Positions 1 through 8,976 of a DNA stretch of 17,244 nucleotides are shown here, piece by piece. The stretch is from Discostella pseudostelligera (taxonomy: Eukaryota > Bacillariophyta > Thalassiosirophyceae > Thalassiosirales > Thalassiosiraceae). The stretch lies in contig JALLBK010001292.1 in the NCBI GenBank assembly GCA_036940085.1, positions 1 through 17,244 of the forward strand, read 5' to 3'. The translations under genes and the position numbers were made by a program. Under the pieces are notes generated by a model. It ran no database searches, was not told the DNA's origin, and was given only the letters and a program-made list of their open reading frames with translations. The stretch's first letter is position 1. Every line of letters starts with the position of its first letter.

Positions 1-806
1 GAGGACATGATTATGATAGATTGAATTGTTCCATTCAGATGCATGCTGCATCGTTTTTGGCACGGACAGTGGCGAGTAGGTAAATCGCGGTTGAACAATC
101 AGTGTAATCATAATATTTTTATTTCAAACCAATTAAGTTTGCATGGAATGCGGACGCATTTCTGGTTGCGCCTTTTGTCCCGGCCATCGATCGCTACAAC
201 ATTTCAGCCACCTAACTATCTAGGAAAGGGGAGTTGTTTCAGCAGTGGTACCTCGGGGCTTCGATCTTTCCTCGAGAGCGGAGCATAGAACATTTAGTAC
301 GATACGGTCCACCAGAATGTAATCCAAGTTATGGATGAAAGATTCCAAAAGTCCCCAGCGTTGTTAAATTTGGGTTTCTCAAACGAGTAATGATTCCTTT
401 GTAGATTCACTAACCCTAACCCTTGAATATTCAAAAAGATTCAAAAGTACGATACCTGGCCTTCTCAAAAAATTAGCATTGACCTTCCTTTGAGGGAGTC
501 ATTTTTGAATTCAAAATTGAAATTGAATGCTCTATTTTGACTGCACCAGCGGAACTTGTATGTAGAAATTTATATTGTTCCTACGTGGCATCGACTCTCT
601 TCAACCGTGAGCATGGTTTGATTTGACGTTTACGACGACGATGCATGACGACATGACGAGTCGACAAGAAGTAGTAGTACGAACCTGGAACGATAGGTTG
701 TAGGAACAAAGCCCTCAAAACTGCGACGACCAACGACGCCTCCGTAACTGTGGGCGACAAGGATCAGTAATAGCACCAGGACGAAGGTGGATAACGGATA
801 CAAGCA
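1..806. other. Left-edge intergenic region, no supported gene
   Basis: I see no convincing coding region here. Short open frames exist on both strands, but none shows a recognisable motif. Two tandem CCCTAA-like units lie near 410-423, too few to mean anything. The last 150 bp before the LRR start are the presumed promoter and 5' leader of that gene. No TATA box stands out. Confidence 0.5.
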
Positions 807-2268
807 ATGGAAAACGACGCTGGTTTCTTTGTTCCGCCCTCTAGTGGATACTCTTATCTCCCTTTTAACGCTGCAACGTTGGGAAGGTTATATCGCAACG
901 ACCCCGAACTCACCAACCTGAGATTTAGGGCGTGGTTCGAAGGAGCAGACCAAATCATTGCCGACAGCAAATTTTTGACAAGCGTTCTAATTGATGGTAA
1001 GGAATCGAGCATGAGCAAAAATGATGATTGGTGTGGCGACGCTTGCCGAGGACTAGTACGCAATAGGTCCATTCGTTCATTTTGCATGTCGATTCCAAGC
1101 CATCGGCCGTGTCGGGGATGGTTTCGTGCTCTATCTCGCTTCTTCGAGCGCAATAGCAAACTCTGTCACATCCAACTGCAGGGATCATTTTTTGGCATTC
1201 GCGGCCCACTCCCCCCTAACAATGGTTTGGATGATTATTGTATCGCGCTTCTTAGCACCGCTCTGATCCGGAACGCAACATTAACACGGCTTGATCTTTT
1301 TGGGGATTTTAATTTAACTGCAAAAGGCTGGGAAACATTTGCAGCCGCCCTATCTCATCCTGACTGCTATCTGGAATGCCTCACTCTCGGGAATTCTGGC
1401 AAGTTTGGGGATGAAGATATATCATGCCTAGGAGAAGCTCTGGCTGTCAATGGAAGATTGATTACTCTGGTGTTCATCCGCCAAAGATCCATCACCTCAT
1501 CTGGGTGGAGAGGATTTGCCAGGTGCTTCAATAACCCAAATTCTGCTTTGGCGAATCTTATACTTTTTGAATGTAATATTGATGCCGACGGTGCAACTGA
1601 AATTGTGTCGGCTTTGTCGGAGAACTCACGCTTGGAGGAATTAAGCATGACAAAAAACAATCATCTCAGGGAAAAAGACTGGAGCGATTTGTCTCGANTC
1701 ACGCTTGGAGGAATTAAGCATGACAAAAAACAATCATCTCAGGGAAAAAGACTGGAGCGATTTGTCTCGAGTTCTCTGTGATAAGACAAGTATCGAACGA
1801 ACATTCAGTTCCAATCACACTCTTCGCGAACTGCACGCCAAACGCTGGTTAAATGAAGGCGTAGAGAGTGACGAAGACGAAGAGAACTGGAGCGAGGAAG
1901 ATTATGATTCCTTAATAGTTGACGAAAGAATCAAGGATGATATTGAAAGGTCTTTTTGCATGAATTACAATGCGAATAAAGCGGAGGTAGCGCGTTTCAA
2001 AATTCTGAAGCACCATTTTCCTCGGGGGGACATTGTTGGTGGTGTATTTGCTTCTATGGCAGAGTCTACACTGCCTTTTGCTATTGAATGGATTGGAAGA
2101 AGAAGCAGCGACAGTAAATACCAAATTATCAAGAACCTTGAGGAGACAGTGATGTTCAACTTTGTTCGGAATCATCCCGAACTGTTTGACATCCGCAACA
2201 AGTCAGCAGTGGTGATGAATAGGAAAGCAGCGGCTAAAAAAAGGAAACGACAACCAAAGCACGGGTAG
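807..2268 (+). CDS. Diatom LRR (ribonuclease-inhibitor-like) protein with acidic linker and basic tail; split by an assembly artefact
   Basis: The frame opens at ATG 807 and is interrupted at 1698 by an N flanked by two identical 72-bp copies. Removing one copy plus the N (73 bp) restores a single frame of about 462 aa. The N-terminal part (about residues 1-290) is built of irregular leucine-rich units, with motifs such as LTRLDLFGDFNLTAKGW and LEELSMTKNNHL spaced 25-30 residues apart, as in RNI-like repeats. An acidic stretch (ESDEDEENWSEEDYDS) follows. The C-terminal module, with NKAEVARFKILKHHFP and PFAIEWIGR, also occurs in the LRR pseudogene at 12792-14468. The protein ends in a lysine-rich KKRKR cluster that could be a nuclear localisation signal. 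There is no signal peptide or membrane segment. LRRs of this kind mediate protein binding; partner and function are unknown. The LRR class is secure; the localisation is inference. Confidence 0.85.
1626..1770. repeat. 72-bp direct duplication flanking one N (assembly join)
   Basis: Positions 1626-1697 and 1699-1770 are identical over 72 bp, with a single N at 1698 between them. The resulting +1 shift breaks the LRR frame, and deleting one copy plus the N repairs it exactly. This looks like two overlapping contig ends placed side by side rather than a biological tandem repeat. A second case of exactly the same unit length lies at 15339-15483. Confidence 0.9.
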
Positions 2269-2414
2269 AAGCAATCACAGAAGAAGGCTACTATTATTTT
2301 GTAATGACTTCTTTGATTCGAATGGGATTATGTGCACTATCAAACTTCATTTTTCATCGATTCTGGACATGGTGGTGCAACCAAATGCTGTACATTTGTC
2401 ATTTGTACTCTATC
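2269..2414. other. 3' flank of the LRR gene up to the retrotransposon
   Basis: This AT-rich stretch follows the TAG stop of the LRR gene and presumably carries its 3' UTR. It ends with CTATC (2410-2414), the left target-site duplication of the copia element. Confidence 0.5.
2410..2414. repeat. Target-site duplication, left copy (CTATC)
   Basis: CTATC directly abuts the outer end of the LTR at 2415 and is repeated exactly beyond the other LTR. Five base pairs is the usual Ty1/copia target-duplication length. Confidence 0.9.
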
Positions 2415-2578
2415 TGTTGGGGAACCGCCCTGGTTAAGTGGTTGCCGTCGTAAGCACACCTAGATTCATTGATATTATTTCAAAGTAATTGATGATTATC
2501 TTTTAGAAGTGAGACGAAGTTCCAACTACGTACTAGCATACTATCATACGCTTCCATACCCTATGTACTCTCCCAACA
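2415..2578 (-). repeat. 3' LTR of the copia element
   Basis: This 164-bp LTR has terminal inverted TGTTGGG/CCCAACA. It matches the LTR at 7727-7890 except at nine positions, most of which are a CpG in one copy against TpG or CpA in the other. The sequence just upstream in element sense (AGGAGTG, plus 2579-2585) is only weakly purine-rich, so the polypurine tract is poor or decayed. Confidence 0.95.
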
Positions 2579-2598
2579 CACTCCTGTGGTGCAGCAAT

Positions 2599-4673
2599 TT
2601 ATTTCTGCGCCAATTCTCCATGATGAGCCTCTGATATCTCATCACGAATTAAGACCTGGGACTCCTCTCTCTTCGGAAGAGCACCCATGATTAAATCTCT
2701 GAATCACTTAAAAGTTGACCCTTGCAATGGTTTGGTCATAAAATCCGCAACCATATCATTCGTTGGACACCATTCAACTCGTACCTCACCCTTGGAAATC
2801 CAATCTGTGATGAAGAAGTACCTGACGTTGATGTGCTTGGTCCGTTTGCTACTTGAGGCTTTACCATTCCTTTCCAGTAACATAGTATTCTTATTGTCTT
2901 GAAAAACAATGTTGTCGTTAACTTTGTAGCCCTGAGCCTTGAGGAAGTATACTTCTGCTTTGTAGAGCTCACGATTGGGAATCCTCTTCCCATGGTTAGA
3001 CCACCACCAGTGCGACCTCGCATGTTGGAGTGCACAGCAAAGGAAGTGTCAACGTACCAATTTAGGATACCAGTGCCGTTGGCACCAAGAATAAGTGGTA
3101 GATCAATGGTGGACCTGAAATACTCCACCAAGTGCTCAAGCTTCGACCAGTCATCAACGTTGGGCTCTCTGACTCTCGTAGATAGAAATGCTATTGACAA
3201 TGAGGCATCTGGTCTTGCTTGCTTCACCAGATATAACACCTTCACCACGATGTTATGAAATATGGTCGCTTGACTTGGAGGTAGTTTGGTTGCATCCTCA
3301 TCAACCTCAAATAGGTTGTCAGGAGCAGCGCTTGATTTACCTTTCCGTCCGTGCTTCGATGTCACCTTCACAAACCCTTGCGGGTCGATTCTCAGTACCA
3401 CCTTGTCCCATGCAGCTACTATTTTTTTGACATATTCTGTCATCAAAATCCATACTTTTTTTGTAGAGAAGTCCAAGGTCATACCCAAATAAGTGTGAGT
3501 TTTACCTTGATGGACTTTCATCTTACCACTACCGTCTTCGAATACACTCTCATAATCCTTGCGCAACCACTCGATAACTTCGTCGACAACCTGCTCTTTC
3601 ACATGGGAGATCTTACAGTCCTCCACATGGAAACAAATCGTGCATTGTCTTTTGTCAATCATCTTGTTCCAAACACAAGCATCGTAGGGGTTCATTTTGT
3701 ATCCTGCATCCGATAATGTAGTAGTAAATTTTTGGTAGTAGAGGAGACTGGCAACCATTGTTCCATATAGAGCATTCAAGCACAGTTGCTTCTCGCCTTG
3801 TTTGTTCATTGAGACATAGTCCTTATAAACGTCAGGAGCTATCTTGACAAGCATGTCAACCAGCATTCCACAAATCCTCATTATTACACGCTTCTCTTTA
3901 TCCTTAACCTTTGTCTGGATAAAGGCATTAGGAATGTCAATGACTGCCGTTTCTCTCTCCTCGACAGTGTCAATGATTGATGTGAGTATCACTGACTCGG
4001 TAGCAACCTTTGGGGAACTAGCATCCTCATTCTTGATGTAGTTATGCTGCTTGTTGCCGCTGGCCACTGTCCTACCTTTTATTTTGCCCGTTTGCTTCTG
4101 GGTAAGGAAGATGTGAGACTCCAGTACCATATCTTTCTTTTTTTGGTTTAGTTTGTTCCATCATACCGGTCGGAATGAATTCCTCCAATGCAGTTGCTTC
4201 ATCTCGGCTTCTGCTGCTACCATTGCTGCATTTCCCCACATCTTCAATGCTGACTTGAGCGTCAATTGAGTCAGGATATGCTCCACAACTTGCGGTTTGA
4301 ACTGATTTTTTTCACACTCTAACTGAGCATCTGAATAGTCATAGGATTTACCTTTCATGTTGGGTTCCTAGGCTTTGGTTTGCTTCCTCACCCACGTTGA
4401 CCGACGAGGTTGTTGCTCCTCAATAGGTGGTTGTGTTTGTTCAATGTTAATTGCATCAGGCATTGGAGTGGCTTGCATATCTTGCACCTCCATGTCTCCT
4501 GTTGCATATGGTTCAAAATTGGTGGCATTCTCCTCGATGAGCTGTATGGGGTCTGGCTCGGCTTGCTCGGCCTCTGGTGTTGGTGTGATGGTCTCATTCA
4601 TATCTTTCGTCTCCACCAATTCTTTAGGATTATCCGTCTCCACTCCTGGGATCTGAGCATCATCCCCAATCAC
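2599..4673 (-). pseudogene. Copia reverse transcriptase and RNase H region, inactivated
   Basis: An acidic linker (about 4370-4673) is cut by TAG 4368-4370. A TGA at 4161-4163 precedes the long open stretch 4130-2736. Reverse transcriptase motifs include KGRTVASGNKQ, VIDIPNAFIQT (first catalytic Asp), NALYGTMVAS and FHVEDCKISH. The last normally carries two aspartates (VDD); here the first is Glu (GAG, 3621-3623), which should cripple the polymerase. RNase H is visible as NWYVDTSFAVHSNMRGRTGG and IVSSTKQK. About 25 codons are then missing near 2957, including the usual SSTEAE segment with a catalytic Glu. The tail resumes in another frame (YKVNDNIVFQDNK, ADFMTKPLQGSTF), crosses TGA 2704-2706 and ends at TAA 2599-2601. 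Confidence 0.88.
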
Positions 4674-6039
4674 ACCTGGAATTTTGTAATCAGTAGTATT
4701 AGTTGGCTCGGGGAAGGCTGCAGCATTGTCTACATCACTAATTTCAGTTTTGTTCCGGTCATAGAAGGTAAGAAGTTGTGGCTGATCGGCCGCGAGTGCA
4801 TTTACTCAAGAAATGACAGCTTCGGGCATTGGAATCACATCCCATGATTGACAAACAACAACTTTAGCACTGTTAAGGGTGTAGAAGTGCTGTCCTCCTT
4901 GGATATTATTGCTCGGACCGAGCAAGATGGCACCTTGAGTTCATGCGATCAAGCTATTTTGTGGTCTATCCTCCTCATGCACTTGACAGTACGTTCCGAA
5001 GGGTAAACAGTATTGTTTGAATTCACTTCACCGGACATAATGGCCTTTGGACTATACTGATCTGATACACTTCCTTTAACCAGGAAGTAGTTGAGCAGCT
5101 TCATGACAAAGAACACCATATGAGTTGTTACTTGCATCGGAAGTGCCATGAAGGGGAGTGAGTGTCGGACAGCACGAGTACACTCTTTGATCACCCTTGT
5201 CTTCCTCTCCACAAACGGTTCATGCTCATTCGCTGCGGTCAAGTTGAGGCAGGGAGCACCGTGGATATCGAGTAGGAACTGATCCATTGGTGAGAATTCT
5301 CCATCTGCCGTCACAGTCATAATCTGAAACCCACGTTGCAAGTAGTACTTGAAAATGCTGTGAAAGGCCTTGAAAATGGTTTCTATTTTTCTATTTGACA
5401 GATGGGTCACTGTGGTGAAACATATCTTGTGGCTGAGCGTGACTAGGAATGGTATTTTGTTGACAAAGAAGACATCGATTGAGATGGTTATGTGCCGGTG
5501 CAGTTCTCTGATCTCCATTGGTACTGCAATGATGTCAGTTGCGGTATGTCGTGGCATCTTCCTCACTGTCTTTCCTTTCAGCGCTGCAATGTTCTTCCCC
5601 CATATTTTGGTAGCTACTCCGGCATCCTCAAGCATCACTGGGCAGTCTTTGATTTGGTTGGCTTTCAGTATCCACTTGAAATCGTTATCTGATGGATATG
5701 CCAGACTCCCATACAGATCTCTTGCCTTTTGTGCTCCTGCAACTTGTTGGTTGGTGAAGTGTGACTTGTTGTCCTCCACCGTCGAGATGAATGAGAAGTC
5801 TTTGTTTTGTGGGTCTTAGTAATGGAGACCCGTAGAGTGCATCTTAAACCGGATGTTTGGCAAGCCTGCTGCCTCTTGATATATGATGAATTCGTTGCGG
5901 TACTCTTGTAGGTGACCTCGTATCACCTAATCACATCCTTTAACGAGAGAATGTTGGTGATTGCCCGATCAGAAAACCATACTTGATGCTCGGCCCCGAT
6001 GTCTGCGATGTTGTACACCTTCAATGAACCTCCATTACT
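4674..6039 (-). pseudogene. Copia integrase region, frameshifted
   Basis: The pre-integrase and integrase domains are readable in three consecutive frames. The Gag frame continues to TGA 5923-5925 and then shifts by one near 5910. The next frame carries a TAA at 5818-5820 and then runs open from 5779. Catalytic-core residues are still visible: Asp in ISIDVFFVNKIPFLV, Asp in TVTADGEFSPM, and Glu in VERKTRVIKE. The frame shifts again near 4990. Beyond it, TGA interrupts at 4941-4943 (IA-stop-TQGA, normally IARTQGA) and at 4806-4808 (IS-stop-VNALA). Integrase would insert element cDNA into the genome. The triad seems intact, but no full-length protein can be made. Confidence 0.85.
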
Positions 6040-7692
6040 TCACAACATAAGTGGCTCATCTGACTTGCGTATATTTGTCACTACTTTCTTGTTACAGAAG
6101 AGTGAAATTGTTGACTGATTGTCAAGTAGTATCACCTTCGGAAGGTCTAGTCCATTTGACTTAACTCCAGATTGTTTCAGCAATACTTGGTGATCGGTAC
6201 CGCCCGGCTTTCCGTGGTTGAGGAAGGAAATTCCCACAAACTGGAAGTGGGATTGTTCATCATCTGACAAACTAGTGTCATCTTCCTCCATCTGTGACTT
6301 GAGCTGGGCAAATTGTTTATTTGCGTTCTTGAGCTTCTTATCAAAATCCTCCATGCTCTTTTTTGTGGACTTGGAGGATATAGACGAATCGTCAGAAGCT
6401 TCCTTATTCTGCTTTTCCGGGCACTTCTTGACGCTGTGTCCCTTCTTTCCGCAGAGATAACACAATTTGTACTGGTAGAAATTCTTCTTCTCTTTTCCTT
6501 CGTCCTTGTCATCCTCACCATCCTTCTTTGCACCCTTCTTCTTTGCTCCATCGCCCTTCTTTCCTTTCTGGGCGAATGCAGTTCCCTCGCTTGGGACTTG
6601 TTGAGTAGTCTTCTTTTCATCATACTTATTTAGGAGACTGATAGAGTCGCTGCGAGTTGTTGGGTACTCATTCCTCTTTGCGATGAATGCTTCAATGAGG
6701 TTGTTTCTAACGGCATCATGAGTGCTGTTGGACTTGCTATTCTTGATAAGCGCATAGGCAAATAGAAGTTCCTTCGAGTAGTTTCGAATTGTAGCCTGTT
6801 TGTCAGTGGTTAGAGTGTAATAGTCGCCCCATCCTCGATTCTCAATGGAACAGTCCCATAGACATCTGAAATGGTCAAACTGGACTCCCGATTCCGCTAC
6901 ATCTACCCTGGTATTGAACTTTTCATACCATTGGGCGTTAGTCATGTTCGGTTGCTGCTTCATTGTGAGCACTCCCAACAGATGGTCCATGAGGTTACTT
7001 GGTGGGTATTCATCCCCCATTTGCTTCATTACCACTCGCTCAATTAGAGCGTACAGCTCAAGAGGCTTCTGTGCTTTGTTCACTGCTTCCCATTGGCTGT
7101 CGTTGTGCATCTTGTCTTGTAGTCTCTGAGTACACTGACCAATGATGATGGCAAAGGCTTTTTGCTGGTTGACTTTATGTTGGTGCACTCTTTCTCCATA
7201 TGCCTTCTCCTGCATTCTCCACTCCCTCTTCTCCTCATTGTTGAGTGGTACCTTGATAGGTACTCCCCTTTCGTACTCTAGTTGTAGTATGTCAATGTTG
7301 ACATCAACTCATTGTTCTTGGAGGAGATTGCCAGTATCTGGGTCATTAGTGGGGGTGTTACTAGCCAGGTTGGCTTGGATTCGTGCTACTCTGCATTGCA
7401 GCTTAGCCATTGAATAGTTCTGTTGGGCTCGGATCATCCGTTTGTAATCCAGTTGTCTTGCCATCGCAGTCGCAGGGTATACTGGAGGTGGTGCTATGAA
7501 TTCCATTTTGTTTTCTAGCTCACCCATTATGTCTCCTCTGTACTGTCCACCCAGGTACTGTGATATCTTGATTTGTGTTGTTTGCATCAAATCAGCAGAC
7601 GATTTCTCGCCAAGGTCAAAGATATTCCCGTCTAGTTCCTTAGTGAGTCAGCCACGGCCCGCGCCACAACCTTTGGGGTTCCTCCCAGCCAT
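6040..7692 (-). pseudogene. Copia Gag and protease region, interrupted by TGA stops
   Basis: The natural start is ATG at 7690-7692, only 34 nt inside the LTR, giving MAGRNPKGCGAGRG. That frame meets TGA at 7648-7650, again at 7309-7311, and again at 6040-6042, while the surrounding frame stays coding throughout. Recognisable parts are the Gag body with the QYRGDIMGELENKMEF segment, a lysine-rich linker, a CCHC zinc knuckle (CYLCGKKGHSVKKC, about 6421-6462) that binds element RNA, and a protease-like DNQST motif in VILLDNQSTISLFC. In related elements the residue at the third stop, in LML-stop-SNGG, is arginine (LRSNGG), which suggests CGA to TGA change. Gag would form the virus-like particle; this copy makes only fragments. 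Confidence 0.85.
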
Positions 7693-7711
7693 CCTGCTGG
7701 GAATCGCTGTG

Positions 7712-7726
7712 ACTTCTAAAAGATAA
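7712..7726 (-). other. Primer-binding site, complementary to the element's own LTR
   Basis: In element sense the 15 nt directly after the 5' LTR read TTATCTTTTAGAAGT. A conventional tRNA 3'-end site would begin with TGG to pair with CCA, and this does not. Counting the last base of the LTR, 16 nt are perfectly complementary to ACTTCTAAAAGATAAT inside the LTR (plus 7807-7822, and the same in the other LTR at 2495-2510). Self-priming from the transcript 5' end is the inferred role. A weaker alternative is a cleaved tRNA-Arg(UCU): as I recall that tRNA, its anticodon arm contains GACTTCTAA, but that match would lie 7 nt away from the LTR edge. Confidence 0.6.
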
Positions 7727-7890
7727 TGTTGGGGAACCGCCCTGGTTCGGTGGTTGCCATCGTAAGCACACCTAGATTCGTTGATATTATTTCAAAGTAA
7801 TTGATGATTATCTTTTAGAAGTGAGACAGAGTTCCAACTATGTACTAGCATACTATCGTATGCTTCCATACCCTATGTACTCTCCCAACA
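7727..7890 (-). repeat. 5' LTR of the copia element
   Basis: This LTR lies upstream of Gag in element sense and should drive transcription. In element sense it holds a perfect 7-bp inverted repeat with a 4-nt spacer (plus 7847-7864), an initiator-like TCACTTC at LTR position 67-73, and directly from that A the segment ACTTCTAAAAGATAAT (plus 7807-7822). That segment is complementary to the priming site after the LTR. No canonical TATA box is visible about 30 nt upstream of the initiator. Confidence 0.92.
7807..7822 (-). promoter_or_regulatory. Candidate transcription start and self-primer segment in the LTR
   Basis: In element sense TCACTTC fits the metazoan-type initiator YYANWYY, with its A at plus 7822. 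The 16 nt starting at this A are the exact reverse complement of the priming site beside the LTR, and complementarity stops at this A. If transcription starts here, the RNA 5' end can fold back on the priming site. The initiator match is visible; the start site itself is inferred. Confidence 0.45.
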
Positions 7891-7895
7891 CTATC
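7891..7895. repeat. Target-site duplication, right copy (CTATC)
   Basis: This is the exact match to 2410-2414, directly abutting the LTR end at 7890. The perfect duplication shows that both LTRs belong to one insertion event. Confidence 0.9.
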
Positions 7896-8056
7896 CTAAT
7901 GTATAGCAACACTTTTTCTTGATCCGAGTTCAATCAATAGCAAGGGCTGCGTCACATTGGCAAATTTAGTACAAATTCTACTTCCAATAAACTGGTCAGT
8001 TATGATATTGATGATAATAACACAAGTATGCCCAAAAACTACTTTGCAAACACTCT
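7896..8056. other. Right flank of the retrotransposon
   Basis: This is AT-rich sequence between the target duplication and the first recognisable LRR remnant. No intact frame or motif is supported. It may be degraded upstream sequence of the LRR pseudogene. Confidence 0.4.
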
Positions 8057-8449
8057 TTGTGGGAGGGACTTCGTTTATTACCGCAACGGGCTTGCATACA
8101 TTCTCTGAACCATTATCTGATTCGAGCTCTTTATTTCTCCAATACTCATATTGGTGATGAAGGCATAATCTGCCCGATAAATGCGCTGACTGTCAACAAT
8201 GCTTTGCCTTATTTGGACATCAGTTCAAACAGAACTTTGATCGATCTTGAACTGACAGACAATGGCGAGCTGAATGAGTGGGATTGTCATGAAACTGGCA
8301 GAGTCTTATGTGACAAGACTTGTATCGAAAGCATCTATGCTTCAAATCACACACTCGTTTCACTTCTATTTCAGAGGTGATGAGATACTGGACGAAATCG
8401 CGTCTTCTCATAAGGCAGAAGTCGCCCGTCAAAGGATTTTTCAAGCACT
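8057..8449 (+). pseudogene. Truncated and frameshifted LRR gene fragment
   Basis: One frame reads YFSNTHIGDEG, VNNALPYLDISSN and CDKTCIESIYASNHTL, which match the repeat layout and pre-tail motif of the LRR gene at 807-2268 (CDKTSIERTFSSNHTL). It hits TGA at 8378-8380. The family's tail continues in another frame with GDEILDEIASSHKAEVARQRIFQ, split here by a frameshift near 8370. The fragment lacks the 5' repeats and also everything after the KAEVAR motif, because segment A of the duplication begins there. It is a remnant of the same family and not a functional gene. Confidence 0.75.
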
Positions 8450-8478
8450 GGCATTGGGCATGTTGGCGAAGAAGTGTA

Positions 8479-8679
8479 TCAAACGTGTTGATCGATGTAG
8501 CGGTCATCATTGAGACTTTGAACTAAACCATGTTTCAACCTGCATACACTAGATAATTGTGTGTGACCTTCCACTGTGTGCACGCCTACCCTTTGTCGAC
8601 GACGATTCCTTGAGATAGATAAGACTGCATCAATATTGCAATCCTTGTCGTCACTAGCAAGTATTACAATGTTATTCAT
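8479..8679 (-). CDS. Small ORF in segment A, partner of 11552-11782
   Basis: This 66-codon ATG frame begins MNNIVILASDDKDCNIDAV and contains VEGHTQLSSV and RLKHGLVQSL. The partner in segment B has the same start, the same stop position and an in-frame 10-codon insertion. That is mild evidence for coding, but many substitutions change amino acids, so shared ancestry alone could explain it. I recognise no domain. It could also be downstream non-coding sequence of the membrane-protein gene. Confidence 0.3.
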   Translation of the reverse strand: MNNIVILASDDKDCNIDAVLSISRNRRRQRVGVHTVEGHTQLSSVCRLKHGLVQSLNDDRYIDQHV

Positions 8680-8853
8680 CCATATATCACAGTTTCTGCA
8701 GGGTCGCCTCGTTTTAGACGTACGTTGTTCACCTATTCACAACCTCGTAAAAATCTTGTGAACATCCATATGATCCATGCTCGTGAGCAAATTGTATCAT
8801 TCTTCCTGAGTCATCTTGTTGAGTTCAATCTCAACTAAACCAATAATGAATCA

Positions 8854-8976
8854 TCACCCACCAAAATCATCTTTAACTTCAAAGATCTTATCACTCTCTC
8901 GCAAATGCGTACAATCCACGAAATATCCATACACGAAGTCTCCTAAAGTGCCCACGAAGCCACCAGCAAGCATTGG
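8854..8976 (-). pseudogene. 3' remnant of the two-helix membrane-protein gene
   Basis: In this frame the minus strand reads PMLAGGFVGTLGDFVYGYF, then HLRESDKIF and a stop at 8854-8856. It matches the last 40 or so residues of the intact gene at 11930-12283. Homology ends at the segment boundary, so the N-terminal helix and start are absent. Upstream sequence in the same frame soon meets TAA. This is a truncated duplicate. Confidence 0.75.

Larger units (their letters stand above)
2415..7890 (-). mobile_element. Complete but inactive Ty1/copia (CoDi-like) LTR retrotransposon
   Basis: The element is 5476 bp long. It has 164-bp LTRs that begin TGTTGGG and end CCCAACA, and it is flanked by the 5-bp target duplication CTATC. 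The internal region encodes, on the minus strand, Gag with a zinc knuckle, a protease motif, integrase, reverse transcriptase and RNase H. Integrase before reverse transcriptase defines Ty1/copia. Gag and Pol appear to have been one reading frame from ATG 7692 to TAA 2599. That frame is now broken by about ten in-frame stops, two frameshifts (about 5910 and 4990) and a deletion near 2957, so the copy cannot move by itself. The LTRs differ at 9 of 164 positions, so the insertion is not recent. It sits between an LRR gene and an LRR pseudogene and is not inside a recognisable exon. Confidence 0.95.
8450..8976. repeat. Segmental duplication, segment A
   Basis: This stretch aligns collinearly with 11523-12055. 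The match starts at GGCATT..GGCA and ends at GCCACCAGCAAGCATTGG; flanks on both sides differ. Identity is clearly high but interrupted by small indels, including about 30 bp missing here in the middle. Segment A abuts a truncated LRR gene on its left and carries the 3' end of the small membrane-protein gene on the minus strand. Confidence 0.85.

Noticed and set aside
43..288. 81-codon ORF at the left edge
   Set aside because: No recognisable motif and no supporting context; indistinguishable from chance.
408..426. Two CCCTAA-like units, possible telomeric repeat
   Set aside because: Only two copies, embedded in ordinary sequence; too short to be telomeric or an interstitial telomere array.
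1626..1781. Programmed +1 frameshift or in-gene tandem repeat in the LRR gene
   Set aside because: The exact 72-bp copies flank an N and the same geometry recurs at 15339-15483; an assembly join is the simpler cause.
4375..4847. Long plus-strand ORFs overlapping the copia element (also at 2899-3716, 5370-5819 and 6313-6633)
   Set aside because: They are antisense shadows of gag-pol; the minus strand carries the recognisable motifs.
2415..7890. TGA reassigned or read through as arginine, since stops in the element are mostly TGA
   Set aside because: The LRR pseudogene (KKRKR-TGA) and the membrane-protein gene end naturally at TGA, glutathione synthetase has no internal TGA, and the element also has TAA, TAG and frameshifts. 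Mutation at CGA explains the pattern better.
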